From: Arcicella rosea
GTDB taxonomy: Bacteria; Bacteroidota; Bacteroidia; Cytophagales; Spirosomataceae
NCBI RefSeq assembly: GCF_014204325.1
Contig: NZ_JACHKT010000019.1
Coordinates: 46,486-110,485 of the forward strand
Direction: 5' to 3'
Length of the DNA stretch: 64,000 nucleotides
The position numbers were made by a program, and so were the translations under genes. The notes below the pieces were generated by a model. It was not told where the DNA came from. It saw only the letters and a list, made by a program, of their open reading frames with translations, and searched no databases. Shown in pieces: positions 49,883-58,570 of the stretch (position 1 is the first letter of the stretch; each line of letters starts with the position of its first letter).

Positions 49883-52456
49883 TTAAAAACCTTTATCTCT
49901 CATCAATTTGAATTCTCTGTATCTTCTGATGATTGCCATTACAAAACCAACAATTAATACCAAAGTTCCTAACCAAAGTAAATTGATTAATGGTTTCTGA
50001 ATGGCTTTTAAGATGATAAAATCTCTTTGAGTCGTATTGATTGCAAAACCAAACTGACCAGTTTTAGGGTCAATATTAGTAAATTTAGCTCTTACGCCAA
50101 TTTCGTCATTTTCAATCGCTGGCATGGCTACCAAACCTTCTTTAATCACAAAAATTGGATTTACTTCGTAAGGTCTGAAATCTTTGCCCATTACTTTTAT
50201 CGTTGCTTGTACTGCAGCATCGTTTGGTCCTAGTGGCTTTCCTTCGTAAGTATCAACACGCTTTACTTGGTCTAAAACTGCTACATAGTCGTTCAAGAAG
50301 AAAGTGTCTTTCAACGCTACCGTAAAGTTTTCGGTTTTACTCCACTCCTTTTCTTCCAAATTTGGTGCTAAAGCAACATAAGTATAAAGGTCACCACCAA
50401 TGGTATGTTTTAACGCTGGAGATGGTGCATTTCCCATTTTTTTATTAATCTGAAATCTTGGGAAAAGCGTCGTTATTTTTCCTTCTTTATCTCTGAAATC
50501 AATTTCATAGAATTTGTTTTCTGGAAAAACTGGTAAAGTATCACCTGCTGAATAATATTTTTTTCCTTGCTGAACGATGTCTTCCAAAGCTACTGCGTGG
50601 AAATCATTTTCAATCAATTCTACTTGTTTTGGATGAAGATATTCTGGCAATTCTCTTCCTTCTACTCTTACTCCTTTGTAAGTAAGGGTGTAATCACTCA
50701 TTTCAGAAGGTGTATTCAACCAAAGAATTACGTTTTCTTTATTCTCTTTATCGTTGTCTTTCGTGAAAGCTTCATCTTTTTCAGAAATCGCAAAACCACT
50801 ATTATTGATTGAAACGACTTTTGAATAACCCGAAGAAAACAAAATACCAAGAAGCATCATTGCTACACCAATATGCGTAACGGCTCCGCCTGATAATTTA
50901 TAATTTCCTTTAAAAATATCTAGCAAAATAGCACCGTTCGTAATGATTGAGAAGATTCCAGCAAACAACAAAATAATATAAGTTGGCGTACCGAAAAAAT
51001 CACCTACTTGTGCTTTTGTTGTAAAGAAAATCGCTACAAATGTTAAAATTAAGCTTAACAAAAGTGGTGTTAATAAATGTTTGCTAAGGGTTTCTTTTTT
51101 GATTTTTCTCCACCAAAATGATTGTCCAATTCCAGAGAAAATGGCGATTCCTACACCAAACCATAATTGAAATTTAGAATAATAAGTTGGGGCATCGGCT
51201 GGTGGTGCTAATTTTGAAACAAAGCCTAGTCCTTCAACAATTTTATTATAAACTGGCAATGAAGTAGCAGCAATAATCTGGAAAGACGACAAGCAGAGGG
51301 TGGTTGCTCCCATAAAAATCCAGAATTCACGACTATAAGTTGATACTTCTTTTTCGTCCGATGGAATATCTTTCCAACGAATTACCAATAAGACAATGGC
51401 AACAAACAAGAAAAATAACATGTAAATCAATAACTGACCAGAAAGCCCTAAATCAGTAAATGAGTGTACAGATGCTTCCCCTAAAATTCCACTTCTATTC
51501 AAGAAAGTAGAGTAAAGAACCAATACAAAAGTAGCAATCACTAAAATGTATGAAGTACGCAAAGCTGCTTCATTATTTTTATAAATAATCATGCAGTGAA
51601 TTGCCGCTACTAATACTAACCAAGGCACAAATGAAGCATTTTCAACTGGATCCCAGTTCCAATATCCACCAAAGTTTAGCGTTTCATAAGCCCAGTACCC
51701 CCCCATGATAATACCAACGCCCAATACTAAAGCAGAAACCAGTGCCCAAGGCAAAGCTGGACGAATCCATGAACTAAATTCTTTTCTCCAAAGCCCTGCA
51801 ATAGCATAAGCAAATGGAATTAAAGTAGTTGCAAAACCTAGAAATAAGGTTGGTGGGTGTATAACCATCCAATAGTTTTGAAGTAATGGATTTAAGCCAT
51901 TACCATCTTCAGGAACGAAATCTGGTTTCATTGCCCAAACTGGCAAATCTGGCATGGCTTCACGCATTAATAAAAATGGTGATGAGCCAATTTTCAAATC
52001 AATTACGGGCAATACTACTCCCAAAATCATTGAACACAAAAACACTTGTACAGCACCAAAAATTGCCATTACTGGTGCTTCCCAATGTTTATTGGTATTG
52101 ATTAATACAATTCCTAAAACGGCATGCCAGAATATCCAAAGCAAGAAACTACCTTCTTGCCCTTCCCAAAAACAGGAAATAATATAATAAACAGGTAATG
52201 CTTTTGAAGAGTGTGACCAAGCATAGTGGTATTCAAAATAATGCTTGTAAATAATAGTGTACAGTACTGAAATAATCCCGATAACAGCGGCTCCGTGTAT
52301 ATAAAATGCAAAACGAGAAAAACGTTTCCAAGAAGCTTGTTCTAATAAATCAGTGGTTTGTACCGATTTGAAGTAGCCAAATGTTGAAATTAATGATGCC
52401 ACAAACGACAAAATAATAAACAAGTGACCAATATTTCCGATGGTTGTATGTAACAT
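49883..52456 (-). CDS. ccmF: Cytochrome c-type biogenesis protein CcmF (haem lyase subunit)
   Basis: 857 aa, longer than Proteobacterial CcmF (about 650) as typical for Bacteroidota, with a large periplasmic insert near the C terminus (about 560-800). Membrane helices fill the first 550 residues. The WWD haem-handling domain is GGYWNWDPVENASFVPWLVL (about 262-281, written to 20 residues). Haem-ligand histidines occur in WVMIHPP-like (NYWMVIHPPTLFLGF) and in HSFTDLGLSG. It attaches haem to apocytochromes, here serving CcoO and CcoP. Upstream on the same strand are ccmE, D, C and B. Confidence 0.95.
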   Translation of the reverse strand: MLHTTIGNIGHLFIILSFVASLISTFGYFKSVQTTDLLEQASWKRFSRFAFYIHGAAVIGIISVLYTIIYKHYFEYHYAWSHSSKALPVYYIISCFWEGQEGSFLLWIFWHAVLGIVLINTNKHWEAPVMAIFGAVQVFLCSMILGVVLPVIDLKIGSSPFLLMREAMPDLPVWAMKPDFVPEDGNGLNPLLQNYWMVIHPPTLFLGFATTLIPFAYAIAGLWRKEFSSWIRPALPWALVSALVLGVGIIMGGYWAYETLNFGGYWNWDPVENASFVPWLVLVAAIHCMIIYKNNEAALRTSYILVIATFVLVLYSTFLNRSGILGEASVHSFTDLGLSGQLLIYMLFFLFVAIVLLVIRWKDIPSDEKEVSTYSREFWIFMGATTLCLSSFQIIAATSLPVYNKIVEGLGFVSKLAPPADAPTYYSKFQLWFGVGIAIFSGIGQSFWWRKIKKETLSKHLLTPLLLSLILTFVAIFFTTKAQVGDFFGTPTYIILLFAGIFSIITNGAILLDIFKGNYKLSGGAVTHIGVAMMLLGILFSSGYSKVVSINNSGFAISEKDEAFTKDNDKENKENVILWLNTPSEMSDYTLTYKGVRVEGRELPEYLHPKQVELIENDFHAVALEDIVQQGKKYYSAGDTLPVFPENKFYEIDFRDKEGKITTLFPRFQINKKMGNAPSPALKHTIGGDLYTYVALAPNLEEKEWSKTENFTVALKDTFFLNDYVAVLDQVKRVDTYEGKPLGPNDAAVQATIKVMGKDFRPYEVNPIFVIKEGLVAMPAIENDEIGVRAKFTNIDPKTGQFGFAINTTQRDFIILKAIQKPLINLLWLGTLVLIVGFVMAIIRRYREFKLMRDKGF

Positions 52457-52459
52457 AAA

Positions 52460-52500
52460 GGGATTGGGGACTTCGGATTTCGGGTTTCGGATTTTTAAAG
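52460..52500. repeat. Heptamer repeat tract (GGATTTC type)
   Basis: GGACTTC, GGATTTC, GGGTTTC, GGATTTT run in the ccmE-ccmF gap, followed by a single reverse-sense GCCGAAAT. Same 7-bp period, another word. Confidence 0.6.
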
Positions 52501-52575
52501 CCGAAATATTCTTTCCAAAATCGTTAATAAAAAGCTATCATAATATTCGATGGCTTCCTATACAAATTATAAAGA

Positions 52576-53013
52576 TTATGACTGCTTTTCTGGTTTTGCT
52601 TCTTTAAATTCTACTTTACCATCTTGATATTTTGAAGGGCATTTAAGCAAGATTTTTTCACACTTAAAAACATTTCCATCCATGTTACCAATGATAACCA
52701 TTTGTTCTGCTCTGCCCATATCTTGTGGTTTCGGAGCATTGTAAACTACTTTTTGTTCACGCCCATTGTTATCAATAAGCATAAATTCTAAGTGATTGGC
52801 ATCAAGTGTTGGATTATAAACCAAATCTTGAATATTTCCAGTTGCATCTTTTTTCAATTTACCAACTACATGAACTTGGTCTTTATCGCCAGTTTTTGCC
52901 ATGTTTTCAGCAACAGAAAAATCAACATAAGTACTTGCTTCAGTACCTGTTGAAACAAGAATTGCTACAGCAATAGCAATTATAATTAGTCCGATGATAT
53001 GCGTCTTTTTCAT
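52576..53013 (-). CDS. ccmE: Cytochrome c maturation protein CcmE, Cys-type (CxxxY)
   Basis: 145 aa. One N-terminal membrane anchor (about 5-22), then the OB-fold haem chaperone (about 28-125: DFSVAENMAKTGDKDQVHVV, GKLKKDA, ...VVIIGN-like MVIIGNMDGNVFKCEKILLK). The site that holds haem in E. coli is His130 of HxxxY. Here the matching position is C125 in KCPSKY, so CxxxY. Cys-type CcmE proteins are known from some archaea and Desulfovibrio, linked to a variant Ccm system without CcmH. It passes haem from CcmC to CcmF. Confidence 0.93.
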   Translation of the reverse strand: MKKTHIIGLIIIAIAVAILVSTGTEASTYVDFSVAENMAKTGDKDQVHVVGKLKKDATGNIQDLVYNPTLDANHLEFMLIDNNGREQKVVYNAPKPQDMGRAEQMVIIGNMDGNVFKCEKILLKCPSKYQDGKVEFKEAKPEKQS

Positions 53014-53019
53014 ATTTTT

Positions 53020-53145
53020 TAGTGATTAGTGATTGGTGATTAGCTATTTGTTTTTTAGAAAAATGGAGAATATGTACTTTGTTCTTCCTCTAAAATTTTA
53101 GGCTTTACAAAAACACTAATCACCAATTACTAATCACCAATCACC
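53020..53145. repeat. Inverted pair of heptamer repeats (AGTGATT type)
   Basis: Left arm 53020-53044: AGTGATT, AGTGATT, GGTGATT, AG. Right arm about 53114-53145: CTAATCA, CCAATTA, CTAATCA, CCAATCA, CC. Nearly the same words as the element at 7653-7776, 45 kb away, and again about 125 bp long with an inverted pair. It fills the ccmD-ccmE gap. Confidence 0.85.
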
Positions 53146-53367
53146 TTATTTTTTTAATTGTTTTTCTAATTTAGAAATCTTACTATCAAGGTTTATTAAG
53201 TAAACGATGATTCCAGCGAAAATGGTTGCAACAACTGCTACGACTACATAAATTCTACCATCAGCAAATAATTTATCAGCCATTTCTGGTTCACCAGCGG
53301 CATTATCTTGGGCAAAAAGGCTTACCGAAATAAGTAAGCAAATGATTAACGAAAGTGTCTTTTTCAT
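53146..53367 (-). CDS. ccmD: CcmD-like protein
   Basis: 73 aa. Signal-like first helix (1-19, ...SVSLFAQD), an acidic loop with EMADKLFADGRIYVVVAVVA, a second helix (about 36-57) and a basic tail (LDSKISKLEKQLKK). This is the usual Bacteroidota CcmD form, longer than the Proteobacterial one because of the extra signal sequence. It helps release holo-CcmE from CcmABC. Gene 4 bp after ccmC. Confidence 0.85.
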   Translation of the reverse strand: MKKTLSLIICLLISVSLFAQDNAAGEPEMADKLFADGRIYVVVAVVATIFAGIIVYLINLDSKISKLEKQLKK

Positions 53368-53371
53368 ATTT

Positions 53372-54031
53372 TTAATCTTGATTCAATGCTATCAATGTTC
53401 TTATTCTTAAACGAAGGCTGGTAATCCAGAAAGCTAAACAAATCCAACCGATACAGGCAGGATAAAAAACGATTCTCATCGTATGTTCAGTATCCATTGG
53501 TTTAAAACCTGGATTTCCACCATTTCCTGGATGAAGCGAATCGGTCATTCTTGGTAAAATAATCAATAATGGTATCAACAAAGCAACTGCAAAGATGTTA
53601 TAAATCGCTGAAATTCTTGCCCTTTGCTGTTCATCTGTAAAAGAACCTCTAAGAATAACGTAGGCAAAATAAATTAATAAACCAATTGCTGCACCATTCA
53701 GTTTCACATCGTTTGTCCACCAAGTTCCCCAAGTATATCTTGCCCAAATACTTCCTGTTGCAATCCCAACAATTCCAAAAACAATGCCCGTATTGGCATA
53801 TTCAGAAGCTTTGTCATCAAAACTAATAAGTGGATTACGAAGATATTGGATTGAATTCCATACCGAAACACTTAGCATGGCAAACATCGAAAACCACATC
53901 GGTACATGGAAATACAAATTACGAGCAGTTTCGTGAAGTATCGGTTGGCTAGGTATTCTACCCAGAAAACCCCAAATTACTACATAAGCCAATAGCACTA
54001 CGGCCAAAATTTTATACCAGTTTTGTTTCAT
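53372..54031 (-). CDS. ccmC: Haem exporter/haem-handling protein CcmC
   Basis: 219 aa, six membrane helices. The WWD signature is WGTWWTNDVKLNG (about 127-139). A first haem-ligand His lies in NLYFHVPMWFSMF and a second in TDSLHPGNGGNPG. It takes haem from the cytoplasmic membrane and gives it to CcmE together with CcmD. It sits in the leftward ccm unit, 361 bp below ccmB. Confidence 0.94.
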   Translation of the reverse strand: MKQNWYKILAVVLLAYVVIWGFLGRIPSQPILHETARNLYFHVPMWFSMFAMLSVSVWNSIQYLRNPLISFDDKASEYANTGIVFGIVGIATGSIWARYTWGTWWTNDVKLNGAAIGLLIYFAYVILRGSFTDEQQRARISAIYNIFAVALLIPLLIILPRMTDSLHPGNGGNPGFKPMDTEHTMRIVFYPACIGWICLAFWITSLRLRIRTLIALNQD

Positions 54032-54039
54032 TATTTATT

Positions 54040-54070
54040 TGTGATTGAGTGAATTGTGAATGAGTGAATA
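54040..54070. repeat. GTGATT/GTGAAT repeat tract
   Basis: TGTGATTG, AGTGAATT, GTGAATG, AGTGAAT just above the ccmC start, related to the 6722-6823 element. A weak reverse arm (CAATCACC) occurs near 54154. Confidence 0.55.
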
Positions 54071-54263
54071 TTAATTCCCTCCTATTTTAGCACCCAGCTT
54101 ACTACTATTTATTTCTGATTGAATTGAATTTTAAGAATAATTCTACAACTCTTCAATCACCATTTTTTAATTTCAATTGTATAAATCTTCAAAGTAAAAA
54201 AACTTCTCCTACTGCTAAACTATAATCTTTAATCTCACTTCATTTCTCTAAACACTTAAATTC

Positions 54264-54385
54264 TAAAATCTTACATCTTCCATCCTAAAATCCAAAATCT
54301 TTTATCTTGCCTCTTTCGTCCTAAAGTCCTAAAGTCTAAAAATCCTAAAGTCCTAAAGTCCTAAAGTCCAAAATCCTAAAGTCTC
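54264..54385. repeat. Heptamer tract passing into an 8-bp TCCTAAAG array
   Basis: From 54264 the sequence runs ATCTTAC, ATCTTCC, ATCCTAAA, ATCCAAA, ATCTTTT, ATCTTGC. From about 54319 it becomes seven near-perfect TCCTAAAG units (with TCTAAAAA and TCCAAAA variants). Most of the 361-bp ccmB-ccmC gap is thus low-complexity. Nothing else was recognised between 54071 and 54263. Confidence 0.75.
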
Positions 54386-54392
54386 CCAAAAA

Positions 54393-55058
54393 CTAACTTC
54401 TCCACAAAAAAGGGAAAAGAATCACACTCAAAACAAGTACGATGGCATCTATTGCCAAAAGCATGAATACTTCATCTAAACTACTCGCCCTATCCAGCCC
54501 ATCCAAAGCATTTTTTGATATTTTCAATAACATTAAAAGCATTGGTAGAATAACTGGAAAACTAAGGATTGCCATCAAAGTAGCACTATTTTCAGCTTTT
54601 GAAGCAATTCCAGCAATCATTGTAAGCGTACTTGCAAAACCAACTGCCCCCAACACAATACTTGCTAAATACAAAGGCATATCTCCTACTGGATTTCCCA
54701 TCACTACTGCATATACTCCAAAACCTGCCAAAGCCAACACTAACATCAAAAGTGTATTATAAACAATTTTTGAAAGAATAATTCCGACAGGACTCGCCAA
54801 AGTATAATAATACAAAAGCCTTCCGTAACGCTCTTGTGTAAAACTTTTAGCAATGGCATTCATTGCAGTGAATAATAAAATAATCCAAAAGAGCGTATTC
54901 CACGTAATTTTATCAATCTGATTGGCTTTCATTCGAAAAGATAAATAACAAACATACACTGTACTAACAATATAGAGTAACATGCCGTTTAAGGCATATT
55001 TCTGTCTTAGTTCAAGCGTAATTTCTTTTTCTATTAAAGCCTTAATCTCTTTAAACAT
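54393..55058 (-). CDS. ccmB: Haem exporter subunit CcmB
   Basis: 221 aa, six membrane helices. Typical features are EITLELRQKYALNGMLLYIV (about 11-30), a short loop with FTQERYGRLLYYYTLASPVG (family-conserved ExxxGxLxxLLxxP-like region, 74-93) and VGFASTLTMIAGIA. It is the permease part of CcmABC, which drives release of haem-loaded CcmE. The ATPase CcmA is not in the window. First gene of the leftward ccm block, though the 361-bp repeat-rich gap may separate its transcript from ccmC. Confidence 0.9.
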   Translation of the reverse strand: MFKEIKALIEKEITLELRQKYALNGMLLYIVSTVYVCYLSFRMKANQIDKITWNTLFWIILLFTAMNAIAKSFTQERYGRLLYYYTLASPVGIILSKIVYNTLLMLVLALAGFGVYAVVMGNPVGDMPLYLASIVLGAVGFASTLTMIAGIASKAENSATLMAILSFPVILPMLLMLLKISKNALDGLDRASSLDEVFMLLAIDAIVLVLSVILFPFLWRS

Positions 55059-55217
55059 TCTCGGGAATAGGCAAATGCCTACTTTCTGTATTTTTTTGCA
55101 AAGTTACGACACAAACAAAACGCTTGGTCACGAAACAAAATAATATTTTGATATTCCAAAATGATTTTAGTCATTAATTGTTTCTAATGAAGGAACTCTT
55201 TGTTAATTTGCATTTGT

Positions 55218-55234
55218 TTTAGAATAAGTCTAAA
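55218..55234. promoter_or_regulatory. Operator candidate upstream of feoA
   Basis: Perfect dyad TTTAGA-N5-TCTAAA, 78 bp before the feoA start. Its size and TTAG/CTAA halves recall operators of DtxR/MntR-type metal repressors. Iron control of feoAB is expected, but the regulator is not shown. Confidence 0.45.
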
Positions 55235-55311
55235 TAAATCAATTTTAAAGAGGTAAGACTAACTGTTCGATTCCGATTATATCATTTGAGTATTTATTCA
55301 GTTTTTTACTG

Positions 55312-55545
55312 ATGAAAACAAAGCCCATGAAAACCATTGCAGATTTAAAAATAGGAGAAAGAGGAGTTATTGTAAATTTCACAGACCAAGGTTTATCGTT
55401 GAAATTACTTGAAATGGGTTGCTTACCGGGTACTCAAGTCACCATGACACACATTGCCCCTTTCGGAGACCCTATCGCAGTAAAAGTTTCGGGCTATGTA
55501 CTTTCTATGAGGTTAAATGAAGCCTCAACGATTGTAGTTGCCTAA
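55312..55545 (+). CDS. feoA: FeoA, SH3-like regulator of ferrous iron uptake
   Basis: 77 aa from ATG 55312. ATG 55327 is an alternative. The whole protein is a FeoA domain: MKTIADLKIGERGVIV (from residue 6), LSLKLLEMGCLPGTQVTM, APFGDPIAVKVSGYVLSMRL. It is a cytoplasmic SH3-like partner of FeoB. Many Bacteroidota fuse FeoA to FeoB, whereas here it is separate, 156 bp upstream of feoB. Confidence 0.95.
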   Translation: MKTKPMKTIADLKIGERGVIVNFTDQGLSLKLLEMGCLPGTQVTMTHIAPFGDPIAVKVSGYVLSMRLNEASTIVVA

Positions 55546-55701
55546 AAAGTAATTAAACAATTTGATGATATTTGTATTTTCTTGATAAAAACAACTTGTC
55601 AAAAAGTAAAAATGACATTTGATGTTATTCAATTACTTAATTTTAAAGCTTCTTTATAAAAAGGATGCTCTCAAGAAATTGCCGTTAATTAATTTAAAAA
55701 A

Positions 55702-57822
55702 TTGAAAAAATCTCCAAAAATAGCTCTCATCGGTAATCCAAACGCTGGGAAATCATCGTTATTTAACTCACTAACTGGGCTTCGTCAGAAAACAGGAAAT
55801 TTCCCTGGAGTAACGATGGACAAACTCATTGGTAAGTGGAAATTAGAAACTGGGGATGAAGCCGAAATTCTGGATTTACCCGGCATCTACAGTATTTATC
55901 CAAAATCAATGGATGAACAAGTTGTAATCAACATTCTAGCCAACCCAAAACATCCCGACTATCCAGATTTAGCCATTGTTGTTGCTGACGCTTCCAACCT
56001 AAAACGTAACTTACTACTATTCAGCCAAGTACGTGACTTAGGGATTCCAACGGTATTGGCATTAAACATGATTGATGTTGCAGAAAATCAAGGTGTTGTT
56101 ATCAATTCTGTGAAACTAGCTCGTGAACTGAATGTTGAAATTGCAGAGGTTAATGCAAAAAAAGGTATTGGATTAAACGGTTTGCGTTTGGCAGTCAATA
56201 AAACTTTAGCATCTGGCTATAATTCTAACGATTCACTTCCGATGTCTTATTCTAAAGAATTGGTAGAGGAAATCAAAGAAAAATATGGCGATACCGACGA
56301 TTATCATGCTTTACTTTGGCTTTCGGAACATGACAATTTACGACAGTTCAATACCCAACAAAGAGTAGGTTTTGATGCACTTCAAGAAAAGTACGGTTGG
56401 ATAACACAAGAAGCACAATCGAAAGAAACCATGGCAAGATATGCACAATTGAATGAAATTGTGGATAATTGTTTGCATGAAATGCCTGTTGAAGAAGAAC
56501 CAGTAAATACTTGGACAGACCGACTTGATAAAATTTTCTTACATCGTTTCTGGGGTTATTTTATTTTCTTAGGTATTTTGTTTATCGTTTTTCAAGCAAT
56601 TTTCACTTGGGCAACTTATCCAATGGATTTGATTGACGGTGGAATAGCTTCATTGAATGAATTCCTCAAAACACAACTTCCCGATTCAAAATTAACAGAT
56701 TTACTCACCGATGGTTTGATTTCTGGTATTGGCGGTGTATTAATTTTCATTCCTCAGATTGCCTTTTTATTCTTGTTTATTTCCTTGTTAGAAGAAACAG
56801 GATATATGTCAAGAGTAATGTTTATCATGGATAAATTGATGCGTCGATTTGGTTTGAGTGGAAAATCTGTCGTGCCTTTAATTTCTAGTATTGCTTGTGC
56901 AGTACCAGCCATTATGAGTACCAGAAGCATCAGTTCTTGGAAAGACCGACTGATTACCATTATGGTAACGCCTTTGATGTCTTGTTCTGCACGCTTACCG
57001 ATTTACACGGTATTAATCGCTTTGGTTGTACCAGAAACAAGCTCATTATTTGGTATCTTCAATTTACAAGGAGTAGCTCTTTTTGCTTTATATTTATTGG
57101 GTTTCTTTGTGGCTTTGTTCTCGGCTTGGATTATGAAGTTGTTATTAAAAGTACAAGAAAGAAGTTATTTCATCATGGAATTACCTTCTTATAAAGGACC
57201 AAGATTTTCACACGTTGCCATTACGATTTTAAATTCCACTAAAGCATTCGTGTTTGAAGCAGGTAAAATCATCGTAGCCATTTCAATTGTATTATGGGTT
57301 TTAGCAAGTTATGGCCCTGGAGATGCAATTGAACAAGCAGAAATTAAAGTAAAAGCAGAAAACCCAACACTTTCTGGGATTGAATTAGACAATAAGATAG
57401 CTTCCCAGAAATTAGAAAACTCTTATGCAGGTGTATTTGGAAAAGTAATTGAACCTGCAATCAAACCTTTAGGATATGATTGGAAAATCGGGATTGCTCT
57501 AATTACTTCTTTTGCTGCCCGTGAAGTATTCGTTGGAACGATGTCAACTATTTATAGTTTAGGCGGAGAAGTGGATGATGAAAATTCGACGGTGATGAAC
57601 AGAATGCGTGCAGAAATTAATCCTGCAACTGGTAAGCCAATGTATGATACTGCATTAGGGTTTTCTTTATTGATTTTCTATGCTTTTGCGATGCAGTGTA
57701 TGAGTACTCTGGCAGTTACTTATCGAGAAACAAAATCTTGGAAATACCCAGCCATTCAATTATTTTATATGACTGGTTTGGCTTATATTTCAGCATTTAT
57801 CGTGTATCAAGTATTGAAATAA
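55702..57822 (+). CDS. feoB: Ferrous iron transporter FeoB, TTG start
   Basis: 706 aa. N-terminal G domain: G1 GNPNAGKSS (11-19), G2 GNFPGVTMD, G3 DLPGIYS, G4 NMID. A GDI helix bundle (about 165-270) follows, then about eight membrane helices with the two Gate domains (SCARLPIYTVLIA in gate one, FAAREVFVGTMSTIYS in gate two). The G1 loop is so near the beginning that the start must lie at 55702, a TTG with no ATG close by, which may lower expression. It takes up Fe2+ in a GTP-dependent way and fits low-oxygen life. A strong terminator follows. Confidence 0.96.
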   Translation: MKKSPKIALIGNPNAGKSSLFNSLTGLRQKTGNFPGVTMDKLIGKWKLETGDEAEILDLPGIYSIYPKSMDEQVVINILANPKHPDYPDLAIVVADASNLKRNLLLFSQVRDLGIPTVLALNMIDVAENQGVVINSVKLARELNVEIAEVNAKKGIGLNGLRLAVNKTLASGYNSNDSLPMSYSKELVEEIKEKYGDTDDYHALLWLSEHDNLRQFNTQQRVGFDALQEKYGWITQEAQSKETMARYAQLNEIVDNCLHEMPVEEEPVNTWTDRLDKIFLHRFWGYFIFLGILFIVFQAIFTWATYPMDLIDGGIASLNEFLKTQLPDSKLTDLLTDGLISGIGGVLIFIPQIAFLFLFISLLEETGYMSRVMFIMDKLMRRFGLSGKSVVPLISSIACAVPAIMSTRSISSWKDRLITIMVTPLMSCSARLPIYTVLIALVVPETSSLFGIFNLQGVALFALYLLGFFVALFSAWIMKLLLKVQERSYFIMELPSYKGPRFSHVAITILNSTKAFVFEAGKIIVAISIVLWVLASYGPGDAIEQAEIKVKAENPTLSGIELDNKIASQKLENSYAGVFGKVIEPAIKPLGYDWKIGIALITSFAAREVFVGTMSTIYSLGGEVDDENSTVMNRMRAEINPATGKPMYDTALGFSLLIFYAFAMQCMSTLAVTYRETKSWKYPAIQLFYMTGLAYISAFIVYQVLK

Positions 57823-57835
57823 TACTGCTAACAAT

Positions 57836-57887
57836 CTTACAACAAAGAGCCTACCTTTTTAATTGAAGGTAGGCTCTTTGCTGTAAG
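57836..57887. terminator. Strong bidirectional terminator between feoB and ilvN
   Basis: 22-bp stem with one mismatch around an 8-nt loop (57836-57857, 57866-57887). The inner part CAAAGAGCCTACCTT is perfectly paired. It separates the convergent feoB and ilvN genes. Confidence 0.88.
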
Positions 57888-57920
57888 ATTAAAATAAATA
57901 ATCATAAAACACTCAATACT

Positions 57921-58451
57921 TTAAACAATTTCCCATTCATGTTCAGGGAGATACTCTACCAACCCTTTTTCAGTTTTACCAACGGCTACTCTTCCTGATT
58001 TGAGGTATTCTAAAATTTCCCAGTTTTTCATGTACTGATAAAATTCTGCGATTTCTGTTTCTGTACCGTTCTTTTCAATCACCACGTAGTCAAGTCCCCA
58101 GTGAACTACTTTCGCATTCCAATCGAGGTTGATTTCTTTGATGTTCAAAGGCGAACCACCCAATGGCGTTGCCAATTTGAAAAGGGCGATTTCGTTGAAA
58201 ACAATTTCATGGTCTAAATAACCAAAAACTGCTAATACGTCAACTACTTTACGAATCTGACGAACCAATTTTTCAACAGCCTCACGGCTTTCGTGGCGAA
58301 TTACAATCGTAAATCTTGAAACACCTTTACGTTCGGTTTCACAAACATTCAAGGATTCAATATTTAATCTTCTCCTTGTAAAAATAATGGTAATTCGATT
58401 CAACAAACCAATGGTATTGGTTGTAAAAACGGATAATGTGTATGTTGTCAT
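57921..58451 (-). CDS. ilvN: Acetolactate synthase small (regulatory) subunit
   Basis: 176 aa. N-terminal ACT domain (about 3-78: LSVFTTNTIGLLNRITIIFT, RRRLNIESLNVCETE, VRQIRKVVDVLAVFGY), then the C-terminal AHAS small-subunit domain (about 85-165). The ACT domain binds valine and confers feedback control on the large subunit. Last gene of the leftward ilvD-ilvB-ilvN unit, 119 bp below ilvB. Confidence 0.95.
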   Translation of the reverse strand: MTTYTLSVFTTNTIGLLNRITIIFTRRRLNIESLNVCETERKGVSRFTIVIRHESREAVEKLVRQIRKVVDVLAVFGYLDHEIVFNEIALFKLATPLGGSPLNIKEINLDWNAKVVHWGLDYVVIEKNGTETEIAEFYQYMKNWEILEYLKSGRVAVGKTEKGLVEYLPEHEWEIV

Positions 58452-58530
58452 TTTTAACTTCTGAATTTAGATTTTAGCCAATCGAATAAACATGATAAGA
58501 GTAATCTGAAAAGAAGTAATTGACCGATTA

Positions 58531-58568
58531 AAAATCACTCAATCACAAATCTTTCATTCACTCAATAA
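58531..58568. repeat. AATCACT/ATTCACT repeat tract
   Basis: AATCACTC, AATCACA, ATTCACTC, spaced by short A/T stretches, between ilvB and ilvN. Same family of words as 6722-6823 without an obvious inverted partner. Confidence 0.5.
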
Positions 58569-58570
58569 AT

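Noticed and set aside
55262..55285. T-loop-like GTTCGATTCC that could belong to a tRNA
   Set aside because: No acceptor, D or anticodon stems can be drawn around it.
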